Shown here in pieces: positions 47,681 to 57,351 of a DNA stretch of 64,000 nucleotides. The notes beneath the pieces were generated by a model, which saw only the letters and a program-made list of their open reading frames with translations, did no database searches and was not told where the DNA came from. Position 1 is the first letter of the stretch; each line of letters starts with the position of its first letter. The translations under genes and the position numbers were made by a program. Source of the stretch: Nitrospirota bacterium (GTDB taxonomy: Bacteria > Nitrospirota > Thermodesulfovibrionia > Thermodesulfovibrionales > JdFR-88); assembly GCA_021840255.1 (NCBI GenBank), contig JAKBYX010000003.1:123180-187179 (forward strand), given 5' to 3'.

Positions 47681-49168
47681 ATGACGGAACAAGAACGGAA
47701 AAGGGACATGGACGGATTAAGAGATTTTCTGACGGTAATCTTCAAGCACAAGGTGAAGATAATCGCGGTCTTCCTTGCAATCGTGATCACCGCGGGGGCG
47801 GCAGTTTTCCTTCTTCCGCCCACATATCAGGCCGAATCCACCCTGCTGGTCAAATTCGGCAGGGAATATATCTATCACCCCGTGGTGGGAAATGAGCAGG
47901 AGGAGAAGGACCCGCCCGCGATAAGCCAGGAGGAGAACGTCAACTCGGAGATCAATATCCTGACCAGCCAGGACCTGATAGAAAAGGTCATAAGCGCCAT
48001 AGGGGTGGACAACATCTATCCGGGGCTGGCCCGCTCTTCCTCTTGGCTTGCGGATGCAGGCATCGGGACCAGTATGACCCCGCTTCAGGCGGCGGAGCTC
48101 AGATTCTCAAAGAACCTCCATGCGGAGGCGGTCAGACGGTCCAGCGTTATCAGCGTCTCGTTCCGCCACAGGGACCCGCAGATAGCGGCCCGGGCGCTAA
48201 ACCTTCTTGTCAATTTCTACAAGGTGAAGCACCTTCAGGTCTACAGCGGGCTGCAATCCCCTTTCCTGGAAAAGCAGCTGGACTTTTATGACCGGAAACT
48301 CACGGATTCGGAAAACAGGCTGGAGAGCTTCAAACAGAAAAATCAGGTCTATTCCCTGGATGAGCAGAGAAGCCTTCTGCTGGGGCAGCGCATGAGTCTT
48401 GACACCGGGCTGAAAAACACAAAGAGCCAGATCGACGGACTGCAAAACAAGCTGCTTTCCCTGAAGGCGCAGATGAAAAAGATAGCGGCCAGCAAAAACT
48501 GGTATACGCCGACGGAACGCGACAAGATCATTGTGGACGCCAGGGGCAAACTTTTTGATCTGAGGCTGAAGGAGCAGCAACTCCTCCAGCAGTACAAGCC
48601 GGACAACCTGATGGTCGTGAACGTCCGCCAGCAGATCGCGATAGCGGAGGATTTCCTTAAAAAACAGGATGCGGACATAACGAAAAAGGTAAAGACCGGA
48701 AACGCGGTGTACCAGCAGGCGGAGACGGATGCCATCCAGACCGAAGCCGCCCTGGACTCCGATCTGGCGAAACGGGGGATACTAAGCTCCCAGTTGGGCC
48801 AGGTTAACGCCAGCTTAAGGGCACTGGACAGCGACGAAGAGGAACTTGAGAACCTGAATCGCGAAACGCAGATAGATGACCAGAACTACCGCACCTATGC
48901 GGCCAAGGTGGAGGAGGCCCGCATATCCGATGACATGAACCGCAGGAAGATGGCATATGTGAGCGTTATCCAGGAGGCCCAGGCCCCCTTTAAGCCTGTA
49001 GCGCCCAGGAGGATGCTGGACCTGCTGGGGGCGGTCATCCTGGGCCTGGTTTCAGGCATCGGCTATGCCTTCCTTTCCGAGTACTACTCGCAAGGCATAT
49101 CGACCACGGCCAACGTGGAAAAGAGACTGGACCTGCCGGTCCTTGCGACCGTGCCTTATAGAAAATAA
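47681..49168 (+). CDS. Chain-length determinant protein, Wzc-like without kinase
   Basis: A 495-aa inner-membrane polysaccharide co-polymerase. Helix 1 (KIIAVFLAIVITAGAAVFLL) follows a short cytosolic start. A Wzz domain (STLLVKFGREYIYHPVVGNE) and long coiled coils (about 190-420) occupy the periplasmic part, and helix 2 (LLGAVILGLVSGIGYAFLSE) is near the end. There is no kinase domain; that role would fall to the CpsD-like protein two genes downstream. The ORF track starts at 47558 in the previous gene; the ATG at 47681 follows GGGAGG. Confidence 0.85.
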   Translation: MTEQERKRDMDGLRDFLTVIFKHKVKIIAVFLAIVITAGAAVFLLPPTYQAESTLLVKFGREYIYHPVVGNEQEEKDPPAISQEENVNSEINILTSQDLIEKVISAIGVDNIYPGLARSSSWLADAGIGTSMTPLQAAELRFSKNLHAEAVRRSSVISVSFRHRDPQIAARALNLLVNFYKVKHLQVYSGLQSPFLEKQLDFYDRKLTDSENRLESFKQKNQVYSLDEQRSLLLGQRMSLDTGLKNTKSQIDGLQNKLLSLKAQMKKIAASKNWYTPTERDKIIVDARGKLFDLRLKEQQLLQQYKPDNLMVVNVRQQIAIAEDFLKKQDADITKKVKTGNAVYQQAETDAIQTEAALDSDLAKRGILSSQLGQVNASLRALDSDEEELENLNRETQIDDQNYRTYAAKVEEARISDDMNRRKMAYVSVIQEAQAPFKPVAPRRMLDLLGAVILGLVSGIGYAFLSEYYSQGISTTANVEKRLDLPVLATVPYRK

Positions 49169-49192
49169 TGAAGAGCGGCGGGGAAAAACACC

Positions 49193-50437
49193 ATGTATCT
49201 TGATTTCTATAACCTGGGAAAAAGGCCGTTCCAGACCACGCCGGACCCTGAATTTCTCTTCCTGAGCCCGAGCCATAAAGAGGCCCTGGCCGCCATCATG
49301 TACGGCGTGGAGCAGCGCAAGGGGTTTGTCGCCATAACCGGAGAGGTGGGGGTTGGAAAGACCACAATAATCCGCTCCTATCTGGAAGGAGGCGGGCTGG
49401 AAGGAGGCTGCGGGGAAAAACTGAGGACGCTGTACATCTTCAATCCGGGCCAGTCCTTTGCCGGCCTCTTGAAGGCCATCTTCGGGGAGCTCGGGATGGA
49501 GGCCGGGACGGACGACCCGCAGGAGATGCTTAACCGCCTGTACGGGATATTGATCGAAGAGTACAAGAAGGGACACAACGTGGCCCTGGTGATCGACGAG
49601 GCCCAGAATATGCCGATGCAGACGCTGGAGAGCCTTCGCATGCTGTCCAATCTTGAGACTTCCAAGGACAAGCTTATCCAGATCATTCTTGCCGGCCAGC
49701 CGGAACTGGCCCAGATGCTCGAACGGAAGGAATTGAGGCAGCTCAGGCAGCGCATCGCGCTAAAGGCGGTCATTTCCCCTCTTTCCAGGGACGAGTGCGC
49801 CGCTTACATCCAGCACCGGATGGCCAGGGCCTCTTCCCGCGGCACTGCGGTCTTTACGCAGCGGGCGCTGAAAAAGATCATTGCGCAGTCCGGCGGGATA
49901 CCGAGGGTCATAAACGTTCTTTGTGACAACGCCCTTATCACCGGCTTTGGCTACCAGAAAATGCGGGTCGATTATGGCGTGGCGAAAGAGGTCATCGCCG
50001 ATCTGCGCGGCGCAAGCGCCAGGGCCTACCGGAAAAAACTCCTTTTCCCCGCCGTGGCCATTCTTGTATTTTTGGGGGCCGTTGCTGTCTCTCCCCACAT
50101 CGTGGGCATTTTATCCGGAAGAGTTTTACAGGGGACGCAGACGCGGCCCGCTTACAAAGCCGCGGCAGGCGGGCTTCATGCTGCCCCGCTCATCGCGGCC
50201 AGGGAAGCGAGCGCTGCCGTCCCGGACACCTCCTACGGAGAAGGCGTCCCCATTAAGAGGACGGTCAAAGAAGGGGACACCCTTCTCGGGCTTGTGAGGG
50301 ACATCTATGGCAATGATGATGAAAAGCTGGTCCGGCTGGTCATGCGGAGCAACACGAGCATAACCAACAGGGACATAATAAGGACGGGAGAGAAGATAAT
50401 TTTTCCCGCGGACGTTCCTTCCAGGGAGGAAAAATGA
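49193..50437 (+). CDS. ExeA/GspA-like ATPase with C-terminal LysM
   Basis: A 414-aa AAA ATPase like those associated with XrtA exopolysaccharide loci. It begins MYLDFYNLGKRPFQTTPDPE, a typical start, and has Walker A GEVGVGKTTIIR and Walker B ALVIDEAQNMPMQ. A membrane helix (FPAVAILVFLGAVAVSPHIV, about 275) leads to a periplasmic LysM-like domain (VKEGDTLLGLVRDIYGNDDE). It could couple ATP use to peptidoglycan remodelling for the export machine. The stop overlaps the next start by ATGA. Confidence 0.87.
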   Translation: MYLDFYNLGKRPFQTTPDPEFLFLSPSHKEALAAIMYGVEQRKGFVAITGEVGVGKTTIIRSYLEGGGLEGGCGEKLRTLYIFNPGQSFAGLLKAIFGELGMEAGTDDPQEMLNRLYGILIEEYKKGHNVALVIDEAQNMPMQTLESLRMLSNLETSKDKLIQIILAGQPELAQMLERKELRQLRQRIALKAVISPLSRDECAAYIQHRMARASSRGTAVFTQRALKKIIAQSGGIPRVINVLCDNALITGFGYQKMRVDYGVAKEVIADLRGASARAYRKKLLFPAVAILVFLGAVAVSPHIVGILSGRVLQGTQTRPAYKAAAGGLHAAPLIAAREASAAVPDTSYGEGVPIKRTVKEGDTLLGLVRDIYGNDDEKLVRLVMRSNTSITNRDIIRTGEKIIFPADVPSREEK

Positions 50438-51243
50438 GCAAGATATATGACGCACTTAAACAGGCACAGAGAGAGAAAATAGAGTCCTGGAGCTCCGGGC
50501 CACAGCCTTCTGCGAAATCCATCGCTGCCCCTGGGAGGGAAACCGGCTGTGGAAGGGCATTTTCTTCTGTCGATACCGCCCTCGAAAAGGCCATGAACCG
50601 CCTGTACCAGGGCATCGAGTCCCGCTTGCCGGACTGCCCCAGAAAGGTTGTCCAGTTCATGGGGTCCCGCAAGGGAGAAGGCGTATCGACCATAGTCCAT
50701 GACTTTGGCCTGATAATGGCGGCCAACCTGGGCAAGCCAGTCCTCATACTGGATGCCGACAGGCTTGAGCCTGTGCAGCACCTGCTTTTTGGCCTTGCGC
50801 CGGAATCCGGCTGGGACGGCCTGCTGAGTGGCAATTCACCCTTTGGGGATGGGGCCGGCGGTGGTGAAAGCTCCTGTGGAGGCATTGATAAGGTCCTGCA
50901 CCAGGTTGACGGGACGGACCTGTATGTTTGCCCGGCATCTCCGAAGGGCACGATCGCAAGACATGTTTTTGATCCAGTGAAGATGGACAGTCTGCTTAAG
51001 CAGCTGAGGACGCGTTTCGATCTGGTCATTGTGGATTCGCCCCCCGCGGAGTCGTCTCCCGACGGGCTGGCCATGGCCAGAAGCGCTGACGGCGTGGTCC
51101 TGGTGCTGGGGGCGGAGACGACCCGCTGGCCCGTGGCCATGAGCACAAAAGAAGCGATCGAAAAAAGCGGCGGCAACATCCTTGGCTCCGTCTTTGACAA
51201 GCACCGCTATCATATACCCGAGTTCATATACAAGAGGCTCTGA
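50434..51243 (+). CDS. CpsD/CapB-like protein with altered P-loop
   Basis: A 269-aa bacterial tyrosine-kinase-like protein that normally regulates the chain-length determinant. The Walker A' motif reads GSRKGEGVSTIVHD: the invariant Lys of GEGKST is Val, though the signature Lys before GEG remains. Walker A (PVLILDADRLEPVQ) and Walker B (FDLVIVDSPPAES) are present, and there is no Tyr-rich C-terminal tail beyond HRYHIPEFIYKRL. It may therefore be a non-catalytic regulator. The start overlaps the ATPase stop. Confidence 0.82.
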   Translation: MSKIYDALKQAQREKIESWSSGPQPSAKSIAAPGRETGCGRAFSSVDTALEKAMNRLYQGIESRLPDCPRKVVQFMGSRKGEGVSTIVHDFGLIMAANLGKPVLILDADRLEPVQHLLFGLAPESGWDGLLSGNSPFGDGAGGGESSCGGIDKVLHQVDGTDLYVCPASPKGTIARHVFDPVKMDSLLKQLRTRFDLVIVDSPPAESSPDGLAMARSADGVVLVLGAETTRWPVAMSTKEAIEKSGGNILGSVFDKHRYHIPEFIYKRL

Positions 51244-51286
51244 GGACCGGAAGGAGGCACAAGGGCAAGCGGGGGATTCCCGGCAA

Positions 51287-52729
51287 ATGAGCCTGAGGCG
51301 CAGACAGGCGCTGCTGTATGCGATGCGTCTTTTTGATGTTCTTGCCATGCTCTTTTGCCTTTTCCTTGCGGCGTTCATGGAGTCGGGCAATGAGCACGCA
51401 AGGTTTTTTGCGCATTTTCTTTCGATGCGCGTCAGGGTCTGGAACTTCCTGATATTTACCGTCTTCGTATTCGTCTGGTCCCTGATATTGGAGGGATCGG
51501 GACTCTATGCTTCAAAGCGCCTTTGCACCCGTTCGGAGGAGATATACGATATCGCAAAGGCGGTATCTCTGGGGACCTGCGCGCTTTTTGCAATTGCCCT
51601 GCTGTTCGATACCGGCATGAATAGTGCCGTCTTTCTTGGACTGTTCTGGGCCGCAAGCTGTGCCCTGATGATCTTTAGCAGGCTGGTCCTTAAACTGGTT
51701 TTAAAAAGGCTGAGAATAAGCGGAAGGAACCTGCGGTATGTCCTTCTGGTAGGCGCCAATCTCCGTGCCCTCCGGCTTGCGGGAATGCTTGAGACGAGCG
51801 CCGGCCTGGGCTACCGCATATTGGGTTTCGCCGACGACGAATGCCAGGCCCCCTCACGGGAATTCCGGGAGTCCGGTTACAGGCTTGTTAGCGGCCTGGC
51901 GGAGCTCCCTTCTTTTCTGAGAGGCTCCGTAATAGACGAGGTCATCATATGTCTCCCGCTGAAGTCATTCTACCAGGAAGCCGCCCGGGTCATTGCGTTT
52001 TGCGAGGAGCAGGGGATAGTGGTGAGGGTGCTCACGGACCTTTTCAACCCCAGGCTGGCCCGTTCGAAGGCTGCGAGTTTCGAGGGGGAGTCCGTGATCA
52101 GCTTCTACACCGGTAACATGGAGGATGAGATGGCCTTTATAAAACGTGCCATGGATATAGCCATCTCCTTCGTTTTGATCGTCATACTGTCTCCCGTTTT
52201 GCTTATGGCGGTGCTATTGATCAAGCTCACTTCTCCAGGCCCCGTCTTCTTCGTCCAGAAGAGGGTAGGGCTTAACAAGCGGAGGATCAGCGTTTACAAA
52301 TTCCGGACAATGGTGCCGGATGCGGAGAAGAAACAGGCGGAGCTGGAAGCTCTGAACGAGATGAGCGGGGCCGCCTTCAAGATAAAAGACGACCCGAGGG
52401 TCACTTCGGCCGGAAAGTTCCTTAGAAAGACGAGCATCGACGAACTGCCGCAGCTTTTTAATGTCCTGCTGGGGGACATGAGCCTGGTGGGGCCAAGGCC
52501 GCTGCCCGAACGGGACTTTGAGAATTTTGACACGGACTGGCACAGGCGGCGCTTCAGCGTGCGCCCGGGCATCACCTGCACATGGCAGATAAGCGGCAGG
52601 AACAATATATCCTTTGACCGGTGGATGGAGCTGGACATGGAGTATATCGACCGGTGGTCGCTCTGGCTGGACATCAAGATACTGCTTGGCACCATCCCCG
52701 CTGTCCTCAGGGGAAGCGGAGCGGCATGA
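51287..52729 (+). CDS. Initiating sugar-phosphate transferase (EPS sugar transferase)
   Basis: A 480-aa polyprenyl-phosphate hexose-1-phosphate transferase that loads the first sugar on the lipid carrier. Four N-terminal helices and a nucleotide-binding-like middle domain (LRYVLLVGANLRALRLAGML) lead to the catalytic Bac_transf domain: KRAMDIAISFVLIVILSPVL, FFVQKRVGLNKRRISVYKFR, KTSIDELPQLFNVLLGDMSL and VGPRPLPERD. The ORF track starts at 51182 in another gene; the ATG at 51287 follows a GGGGG stretch and gives a normal start. It overlaps the deacetylase gene by ATGA. Confidence 0.9.
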   Translation: MSLRRRQALLYAMRLFDVLAMLFCLFLAAFMESGNEHARFFAHFLSMRVRVWNFLIFTVFVFVWSLILEGSGLYASKRLCTRSEEIYDIAKAVSLGTCALFAIALLFDTGMNSAVFLGLFWAASCALMIFSRLVLKLVLKRLRISGRNLRYVLLVGANLRALRLAGMLETSAGLGYRILGFADDECQAPSREFRESGYRLVSGLAELPSFLRGSVIDEVIICLPLKSFYQEAARVIAFCEEQGIVVRVLTDLFNPRLARSKAASFEGESVISFYTGNMEDEMAFIKRAMDIAISFVLIVILSPVLLMAVLLIKLTSPGPVFFVQKRVGLNKRRISVYKFRTMVPDAEKKQAELEALNEMSGAAFKIKDDPRVTSAGKFLRKTSIDELPQLFNVLLGDMSLVGPRPLPERDFENFDTDWHRRRFSVRPGITCTWQISGRNNISFDRWMELDMEYIDRWSLWLDIKILLGTIPAVLRGSGAA

Positions 52730-53544
52730 TTAAAAAGGGCACTCTGGACATTAGCTGGCTTGGCGGCCTCATACCTTACAGGTCCATACCCGTTCTGGTC
52801 TATCACCATGTAACTGAGACGGAGCGGGAAGACATCCGCGCCTTTTCCATATCACCCGGCAGGTTCCTGTCCCAGATGCGATACCTGAAGAAAAAGGGGT
52901 ATGCGTCCATATCGCTGGACGAACTGGCGAACATTGAAATGGGCGGGGAAAGCGGCGCAGGGCCTGGCCCAAAAATAAAAAGCCCAAAAACAAAAAATTT
53001 GTTCGCGATAAGCTTTGATGACGGATATCTGGACAACTATACGAATGCCTTTCCCGTACTGAAACTATTCGGTTTCAAGGCCACGGTCTTCCTTGCCACC
53101 GGTTTTGTGGGCAAAAAAACGCAGCCCATCGGCTCCTGTGCGCCGTCGGCCCACATGGATTGGCCCCAGGCAAAAGAAATGCAAAGGCACGGGATGTCCT
53201 TCCAGAGCCACACATGCACCCACCCGGACATGACGAAGATAGGGGTTGAACAGATCAATCGCGAGCTAAACGAATCCCGTAAAGAGATCGAGGACCATCT
53301 GGGAGCACCGGTAAGACATTTTGCCTACCCTTACGGAAGATTTAATGAGCGTGTCATGGAACGGGTAAAGGAAGCGGGCTATGCATGGTCCTATGCGGCT
53401 GGGGCCTCTGAAAGAAGTAGTTTCGCAAGGGAACGGTTCGATGTAGACACGGAGGATCCGCCAGTTTTATTTCGCTTCATGGCCAGCGGCTATGGGAGCT
53501 GGGTCAGGACTGTACGGAATGGTTTTTTGAGGAAGCGTTTTTAA
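52726..53544 (+). CDS. Polysaccharide deacetylase, NodB type
   Basis: A 272-aa carbohydrate esterase 4-type enzyme that removes N-acetyl groups from the polymer or its precursor. Catalytic motifs are LFAISFDDGYLDNYTNAF (Asp pair) and FQSHTCTHPDM (His pair), then VRHFAYPYGRFNERVM. The region before the catalytic block has an in-frame A-rich insertion (PGPKIKSPKTKN). No signal peptide is evident, so it may act in the cytosol or be exported otherwise. The ATG at 52726 overlaps the transferase stop. Confidence 0.87.
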   Translation: MIKKGTLDISWLGGLIPYRSIPVLVYHHVTETEREDIRAFSISPGRFLSQMRYLKKKGYASISLDELANIEMGGESGAGPGPKIKSPKTKNLFAISFDDGYLDNYTNAFPVLKLFGFKATVFLATGFVGKKTQPIGSCAPSAHMDWPQAKEMQRHGMSFQSHTCTHPDMTKIGVEQINRELNESRKEIEDHLGAPVRHFAYPYGRFNERVMERVKEAGYAWSYAAGASERSSFARERFDVDTEDPPVLFRFMASGYGSWVRTVRNGFLRKRF

Positions 53545-53579
53545 AAAATCCAATTTTTTGCAAGATCATCAGGTCCTCC

Positions 53580-54872
53580 TTGGTCATAGCCATAATAAAA
53601 CGTTTGAGGGGAAGCCGGTTGGTGCGCAATACCGCATGGATGTTCTTGGGGCAGGGGCTGCGCACAGTAATCCAGGCGGCCTATTTTATCCTGATAGCAA
53701 GGTCTCTGGGCTCCAGGAATTATGGCGCTTTCGTGGGAGTCTGCGCGCTGGTGGCAATAGTTTCCCCGTTTGCCGGACTGGGGGGCGGAAGCCTTTTGAT
53801 CAAAAATGTCGCAAGGAGCGCGGAGTCGTTCGGAAGGTATTGGGGACGCGCGCTTCTTGTCCTGCTGATAACGGGCGCGGTGCTGTTGTGCGTCGTGCTG
53901 GGGGTCTCAGGCTATGTATTTCCGGCGTCCATCCCTTTTATGCTTGTCCTGGTGGTGTCCGTTACGGACCTGTTTTTTTCACGCGCCATGGACATCTGTT
54001 CCCAGGCGTTCCAGGCTTTTGAGCGCCTCGAAAAGACCGCTCAGATACTGGTGATACCCAACTTTCTCAGGTTGGCTGCGATAGCGGGCCTTGGCCTTAT
54101 GGTCAAGGCGCCCACGGCGCTTCAATGGGGTTATCTGTATCTTTTAACAACAATGATAAGTTTGTCCATCAGTTTGTGGCTGGTCCACAAGGAGCTTGGC
54201 TCCCCGGTGTTCCTGTCCTCCGGTCTGAAAGGGGAGCATGCGGAGGGGTTTTACTTTTCGGCCGGTCTCTCGGCGCAGAGCATTTACAATGACATCGACA
54301 AAACAATGCTCACCCGGTTTTCCACCCTGAGCTCCGCTGGTATTTACAGCGCCGCTTACAGGATCATCGATGTTTCCTTTGCCCCTGTCCGGTCCCTGCT
54401 CTATGCCTCTTATGCCAGGTTTTTCCGGTACGGGGAAGACGGGATAAAGGGAAGCATGGGTTTTGCCAGAAAGGTATTGCCCGTTGCGGGCGGCTACGGT
54501 GTGGCCGGTGGTCTCCTTCTTTTAATGGCCGCTCCGCTTCTCCCTGTTGTTCTCGGAGCCCAGTACATGGAAACGGCTGAGGCCCTTCGCTGGCTTGCCC
54601 CGCTGCCCTTCATCAAGGCGCTCCATTACTTTGCCGCCGACAGCCTGACCGGCGCGGGTTTCCAGGGCATCAGAAGCGGCATACAGGTGTTTGTGGCAAT
54701 TTTCAATGTTGCGATAAACCTGTGGCTGATCCCGGCCTATTCCTGGCGCGGGGCGGCATGGTCCAGCCTTGCTTCGGACGGGCTCCTGGCCCTCCTGCTA
54801 TGGCAGGCCCTTTTCATCCTCCTGCACAGGCAAAGAGCCGCTGAAGGTATCGCTGCCGCCAGTGGGCAATAA
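53580..54872 (+). CDS. Wzx-type polysaccharide flippase
   Basis: A 430-aa membrane protein with about 12-14 helices that moves lipid-linked repeat units across the inner membrane. The start LVRNTAWMFLGQGLRTVIQA followed by ARSLGSRNYGAFVGVCALVA is typical. The TTG start at 53580 is weakly supported; a start further downstream, for example at the ATG at 53638, is possible. It lies between the deacetylase and glycosyltransferase genes. Confidence 0.87.
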   Translation: MVIAIIKRLRGSRLVRNTAWMFLGQGLRTVIQAAYFILIARSLGSRNYGAFVGVCALVAIVSPFAGLGGGSLLIKNVARSAESFGRYWGRALLVLLITGAVLLCVVLGVSGYVFPASIPFMLVLVVSVTDLFFSRAMDICSQAFQAFERLEKTAQILVIPNFLRLAAIAGLGLMVKAPTALQWGYLYLLTTMISLSISLWLVHKELGSPVFLSSGLKGEHAEGFYFSAGLSAQSIYNDIDKTMLTRFSTLSSAGIYSAAYRIIDVSFAPVRSLLYASYARFFRYGEDGIKGSMGFARKVLPVAGGYGVAGGLLLLMAAPLLPVVLGAQYMETAEALRWLAPLPFIKALHYFAADSLTGAGFQGIRSGIQVFVAIFNVAINLWLIPAYSWRGAAWSSLASDGLLALLLWQALFILLHRQRAAEGIAAASGQ

Positions 54873-54893
54873 GAATAAAAATAAAAAACAAAA

Positions 54894-56048
54894 ATGTCCT
54901 CAGCCAACATAATAATCTTCAGATGCGAGCTCATGGATTGGTCGGAGACATTTATTTATGCCCAGAGCGGGCACCTGCGCCGCTACGTCCCGAATTACCT
55001 GGGCGTCCGCTCCCTGGGCCAGCTGCCGCCGCCCCCCGGACCGTGCTTGATTGTAAATCGCGGAGGCTGGCTGGGGGGGCTGCGTGAGAACGCTTTTAAG
55101 GTCTGGAACGTTATGCCGGGGCTGTACGGACAGCTGAAAAGACTTCGCCCCGCCCTCATACACGCACATTTCGGGCCGGATGGCGCAAGCGCCGTGCCGC
55201 TTGCAGGCCATTTGAACGTCCCCCTAATTGTTACGTTTCACGGCTATGATACTGCCATAAACAGGCGAAATTTCAGCCGGTACGACTACATAACCCGTGC
55301 ATACGTCCGCAGGCAGGGGCGGCTTAAGCGAAAGGGGCGGGTGTTCATCGCGGTGTCCGAATCAATAAAGAAAAGGCTCCTGGAGCAGGGTTTCCCTCCG
55401 GATTCCGTCATCGTTCATTATATCGGCGTTGACACGGATTTTTTCCGGCCCGCAGCCGCGGTCCGGCGTGAGCCCTTTGTGCTGTTTACTGGCAGGCTGG
55501 TTGAAAAGAAAGGCTGCGAATATCTGATAAAGGCAATGTCCGGTGTACAGGCCGCCAGGCCGGAGACGAGGCTTGTCATAGCAGGCGACGGAGCGCTCCG
55601 TCCGTCCCTCGAACGTCAGGCGGAAAGGACATTGCGCAACTACACATTTCTTGGCATGCAGACCCGCGCGGAAGTCCGGGCGCTGATGAACAGGGCAAAG
55701 GTCTTTTGCGTGCCCAGCATAAGCAGCAACCCGGATGGGGCTGAAGGGTTCGGGATGGTGTTTGCGGAGGCCCAGGCCATGGGGCTGCCCGTTGTGAGCT
55801 TTAATTCCGGGGGGGTCCCGGAGGCGGTGGCGCATGGGGAAACAGGGTTCCTGGCCGAAGAGGGCGACTGGGAAGCCCTGGCCGGAAACATTCTGCACCT
55901 GATGGAAGACGGGCAGTTATGGAGGCGGTTCAGTGGCAACGGGCAGGTGAGGATAAGGCGGCACTTTGATCTGGCCCGTCAGACCGTTTTACTTGAAAAT
56001 ATTTATGACGGGGTGCGGAAGGGATTTCCCCAAGGGAAACAGAGGTAG
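54894..56048 (+). CDS. Glycosyltransferase family 4 (GT-B)
   Basis: A 384-aa retaining glycosyltransferase. The N-terminal part has LIHAHFGPDGASAVPLAGHL and VTFHGYDTAINRRNFS; the C-terminal GT1 domain has VLFTGRLVEKKGCEYLIKAM, LVIAGDGALRPSLE and the donor-binding EX7E region GFGMVFAEAQAMGLPVVSFN. It adds a sugar from a nucleotide donor to the repeat unit. An A-rich string (AATAAAAATAAAAAACAAAA) lies just before the start in place of a clear Shine-Dalgarno site. Confidence 0.9.
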   Translation: MSSANIIIFRCELMDWSETFIYAQSGHLRRYVPNYLGVRSLGQLPPPPGPCLIVNRGGWLGGLRENAFKVWNVMPGLYGQLKRLRPALIHAHFGPDGASAVPLAGHLNVPLIVTFHGYDTAINRRNFSRYDYITRAYVRRQGRLKRKGRVFIAVSESIKKRLLEQGFPPDSVIVHYIGVDTDFFRPAAAVRREPFVLFTGRLVEKKGCEYLIKAMSGVQAARPETRLVIAGDGALRPSLERQAERTLRNYTFLGMQTRAEVRALMNRAKVFCVPSISSNPDGAEGFGMVFAEAQAMGLPVVSFNSGGVPEAVAHGETGFLAEEGDWEALAGNILHLMEDGQLWRRFSGNGQVRIRRHFDLARQTVLLENIYDGVRKGFPQGKQR

Positions 56049-56054
56049 ACCGGG

Positions 56055-57332
56055 ATGACAACTGCCATTGCTGAGAGAAAAACCGTTTTTTTGAGTTTTT
56101 TGGAAAAGGCATTTTCCGTGACCGCCTTCCTGTATTATTCCGGCGCTTTCATTCAGCAGTTCGAAAAGCGCGCCCATATGGTGGCCGCCCCTGGACACCA
56201 GGACCCGCTTGCCATGGCTGTCTCCTACCCGATATATCTGATTACGCTGTATCTCGCCAGCAGGAGGGCAGGAGATATTTTTGAACTGCTAAAGAAGGAG
56301 AAGTTTGTTGCCCTCATGATCTTCCTGGCCGCCTTGTCTGTCCTGTGGTCGGACATACCGATGCTCACTCTGAGGCACACCATCGGCTTTATATGTTTGA
56401 CCCTGTTTGGCGTTTACCTGGCCTTGAATTATTCGGAAGGAAAAAGACTGGGTCTTTTTGCCTTTGCATTCGGGACCGTGGGCGCGGCAAGTTTTATATT
56501 CGTTAAATTCCTCCCCTCCTACGGTGTGGACAACGGGGCCGCGGTCATGTCGCATGCAGGGGCATGGCAGGGAATATATGAGCAGAAAAACAATTTTGGA
56601 GAGGTGATGGCGTTAAGCGCGCTGGTTTTCGCCCTTCTGCCGGCCCGGGATCTTAAGAGGAAGACCGTAAAGTGGGCATTCCTTGTTTTCTCATTGGCGG
56701 CCCTGTTGTTTTCCAGGTCGGAAACATCTATTGCGGCAATCCTGATCATTGCCCTGCTGTTACCCCTGATAAGATCCATAAGAGCGCCAAAACTGCTCCG
56801 GGGCTTCACATACTGTTTTTATATGGGCGGGGCCACCGCTTCGGCAATGTGGCTGTCCGGAGGGAAAATAGGGACCCTGCTTGCCGCAATGGGAAGGGAT
56901 TCGACCTTTAGCGGCCGCACGGAGCTTTGGAGTATCATTATGGAATTCATCAGAAAAAGACCGCTGCTTGGCTATGGCTACAGCGCCTTCTGGGCCGGCA
57001 ACGTGGACTATGTCCAGCATGAGGCCGGATGGCTGGTGCTTCAGTCCCACAACGGCTTCCTGGACCTTATGCTTGGTTTGGGCTTTTTGGGGTTGCTCAT
57101 ATTCCTGGCCGGTTTTTTACAGGCCGTGTGGAACTCTGTTGCCAGGATCCGTTCCGGAACTGGCAGTCTGGCATTCTGGCCGCTATTTTTTTTGATCGTT
57201 ATGCTGTTTTCCAATTTTTTCGAAAGTCCTGTCCTGGACAATAATTCAATAATCTGGCTTCTTTACGTCTGCACGGCCATTTCCCTGTATGTGCCGGGAA
57301 AAGCGGATGACCCTCCACAGGTTTTACCTTGA
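56055..57332 (+). CDS. Wzy/O-antigen ligase-like polymerase
   Basis: A 425-aa multi-spanning protein of the Wzy_C superfamily, expected to join repeat units. Diagnostic region GRDSTFSGRTELWSIIMEFI followed by RPLLGYGYSAFWAG and HNGFLDLMLGLGFLGLLIFL is the O-antigen ligase/polymerase loop and helix. Ten or more helices are visible. It begins seven bases after the GT4 gene. Together with Wzx and Wza it completes a Wzy-dependent pathway. Confidence 0.87.
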   Translation: MTTAIAERKTVFLSFLEKAFSVTAFLYYSGAFIQQFEKRAHMVAAPGHQDPLAMAVSYPIYLITLYLASRRAGDIFELLKKEKFVALMIFLAALSVLWSDIPMLTLRHTIGFICLTLFGVYLALNYSEGKRLGLFAFAFGTVGAASFIFVKFLPSYGVDNGAAVMSHAGAWQGIYEQKNNFGEVMALSALVFALLPARDLKRKTVKWAFLVFSLAALLFSRSETSIAAILIIALLLPLIRSIRAPKLLRGFTYCFYMGGATASAMWLSGGKIGTLLAAMGRDSTFSGRTELWSIIMEFIRKRPLLGYGYSAFWAGNVDYVQHEAGWLVLQSHNGFLDLMLGLGFLGLLIFLAGFLQAVWNSVARIRSGTGSLAFWPLFFLIVMLFSNFFESPVLDNNSIIWLLYVCTAISLYVPGKADDPPQVLP

Positions 57333-57351
57333 GCCAAAAAGGTGATGGAAA

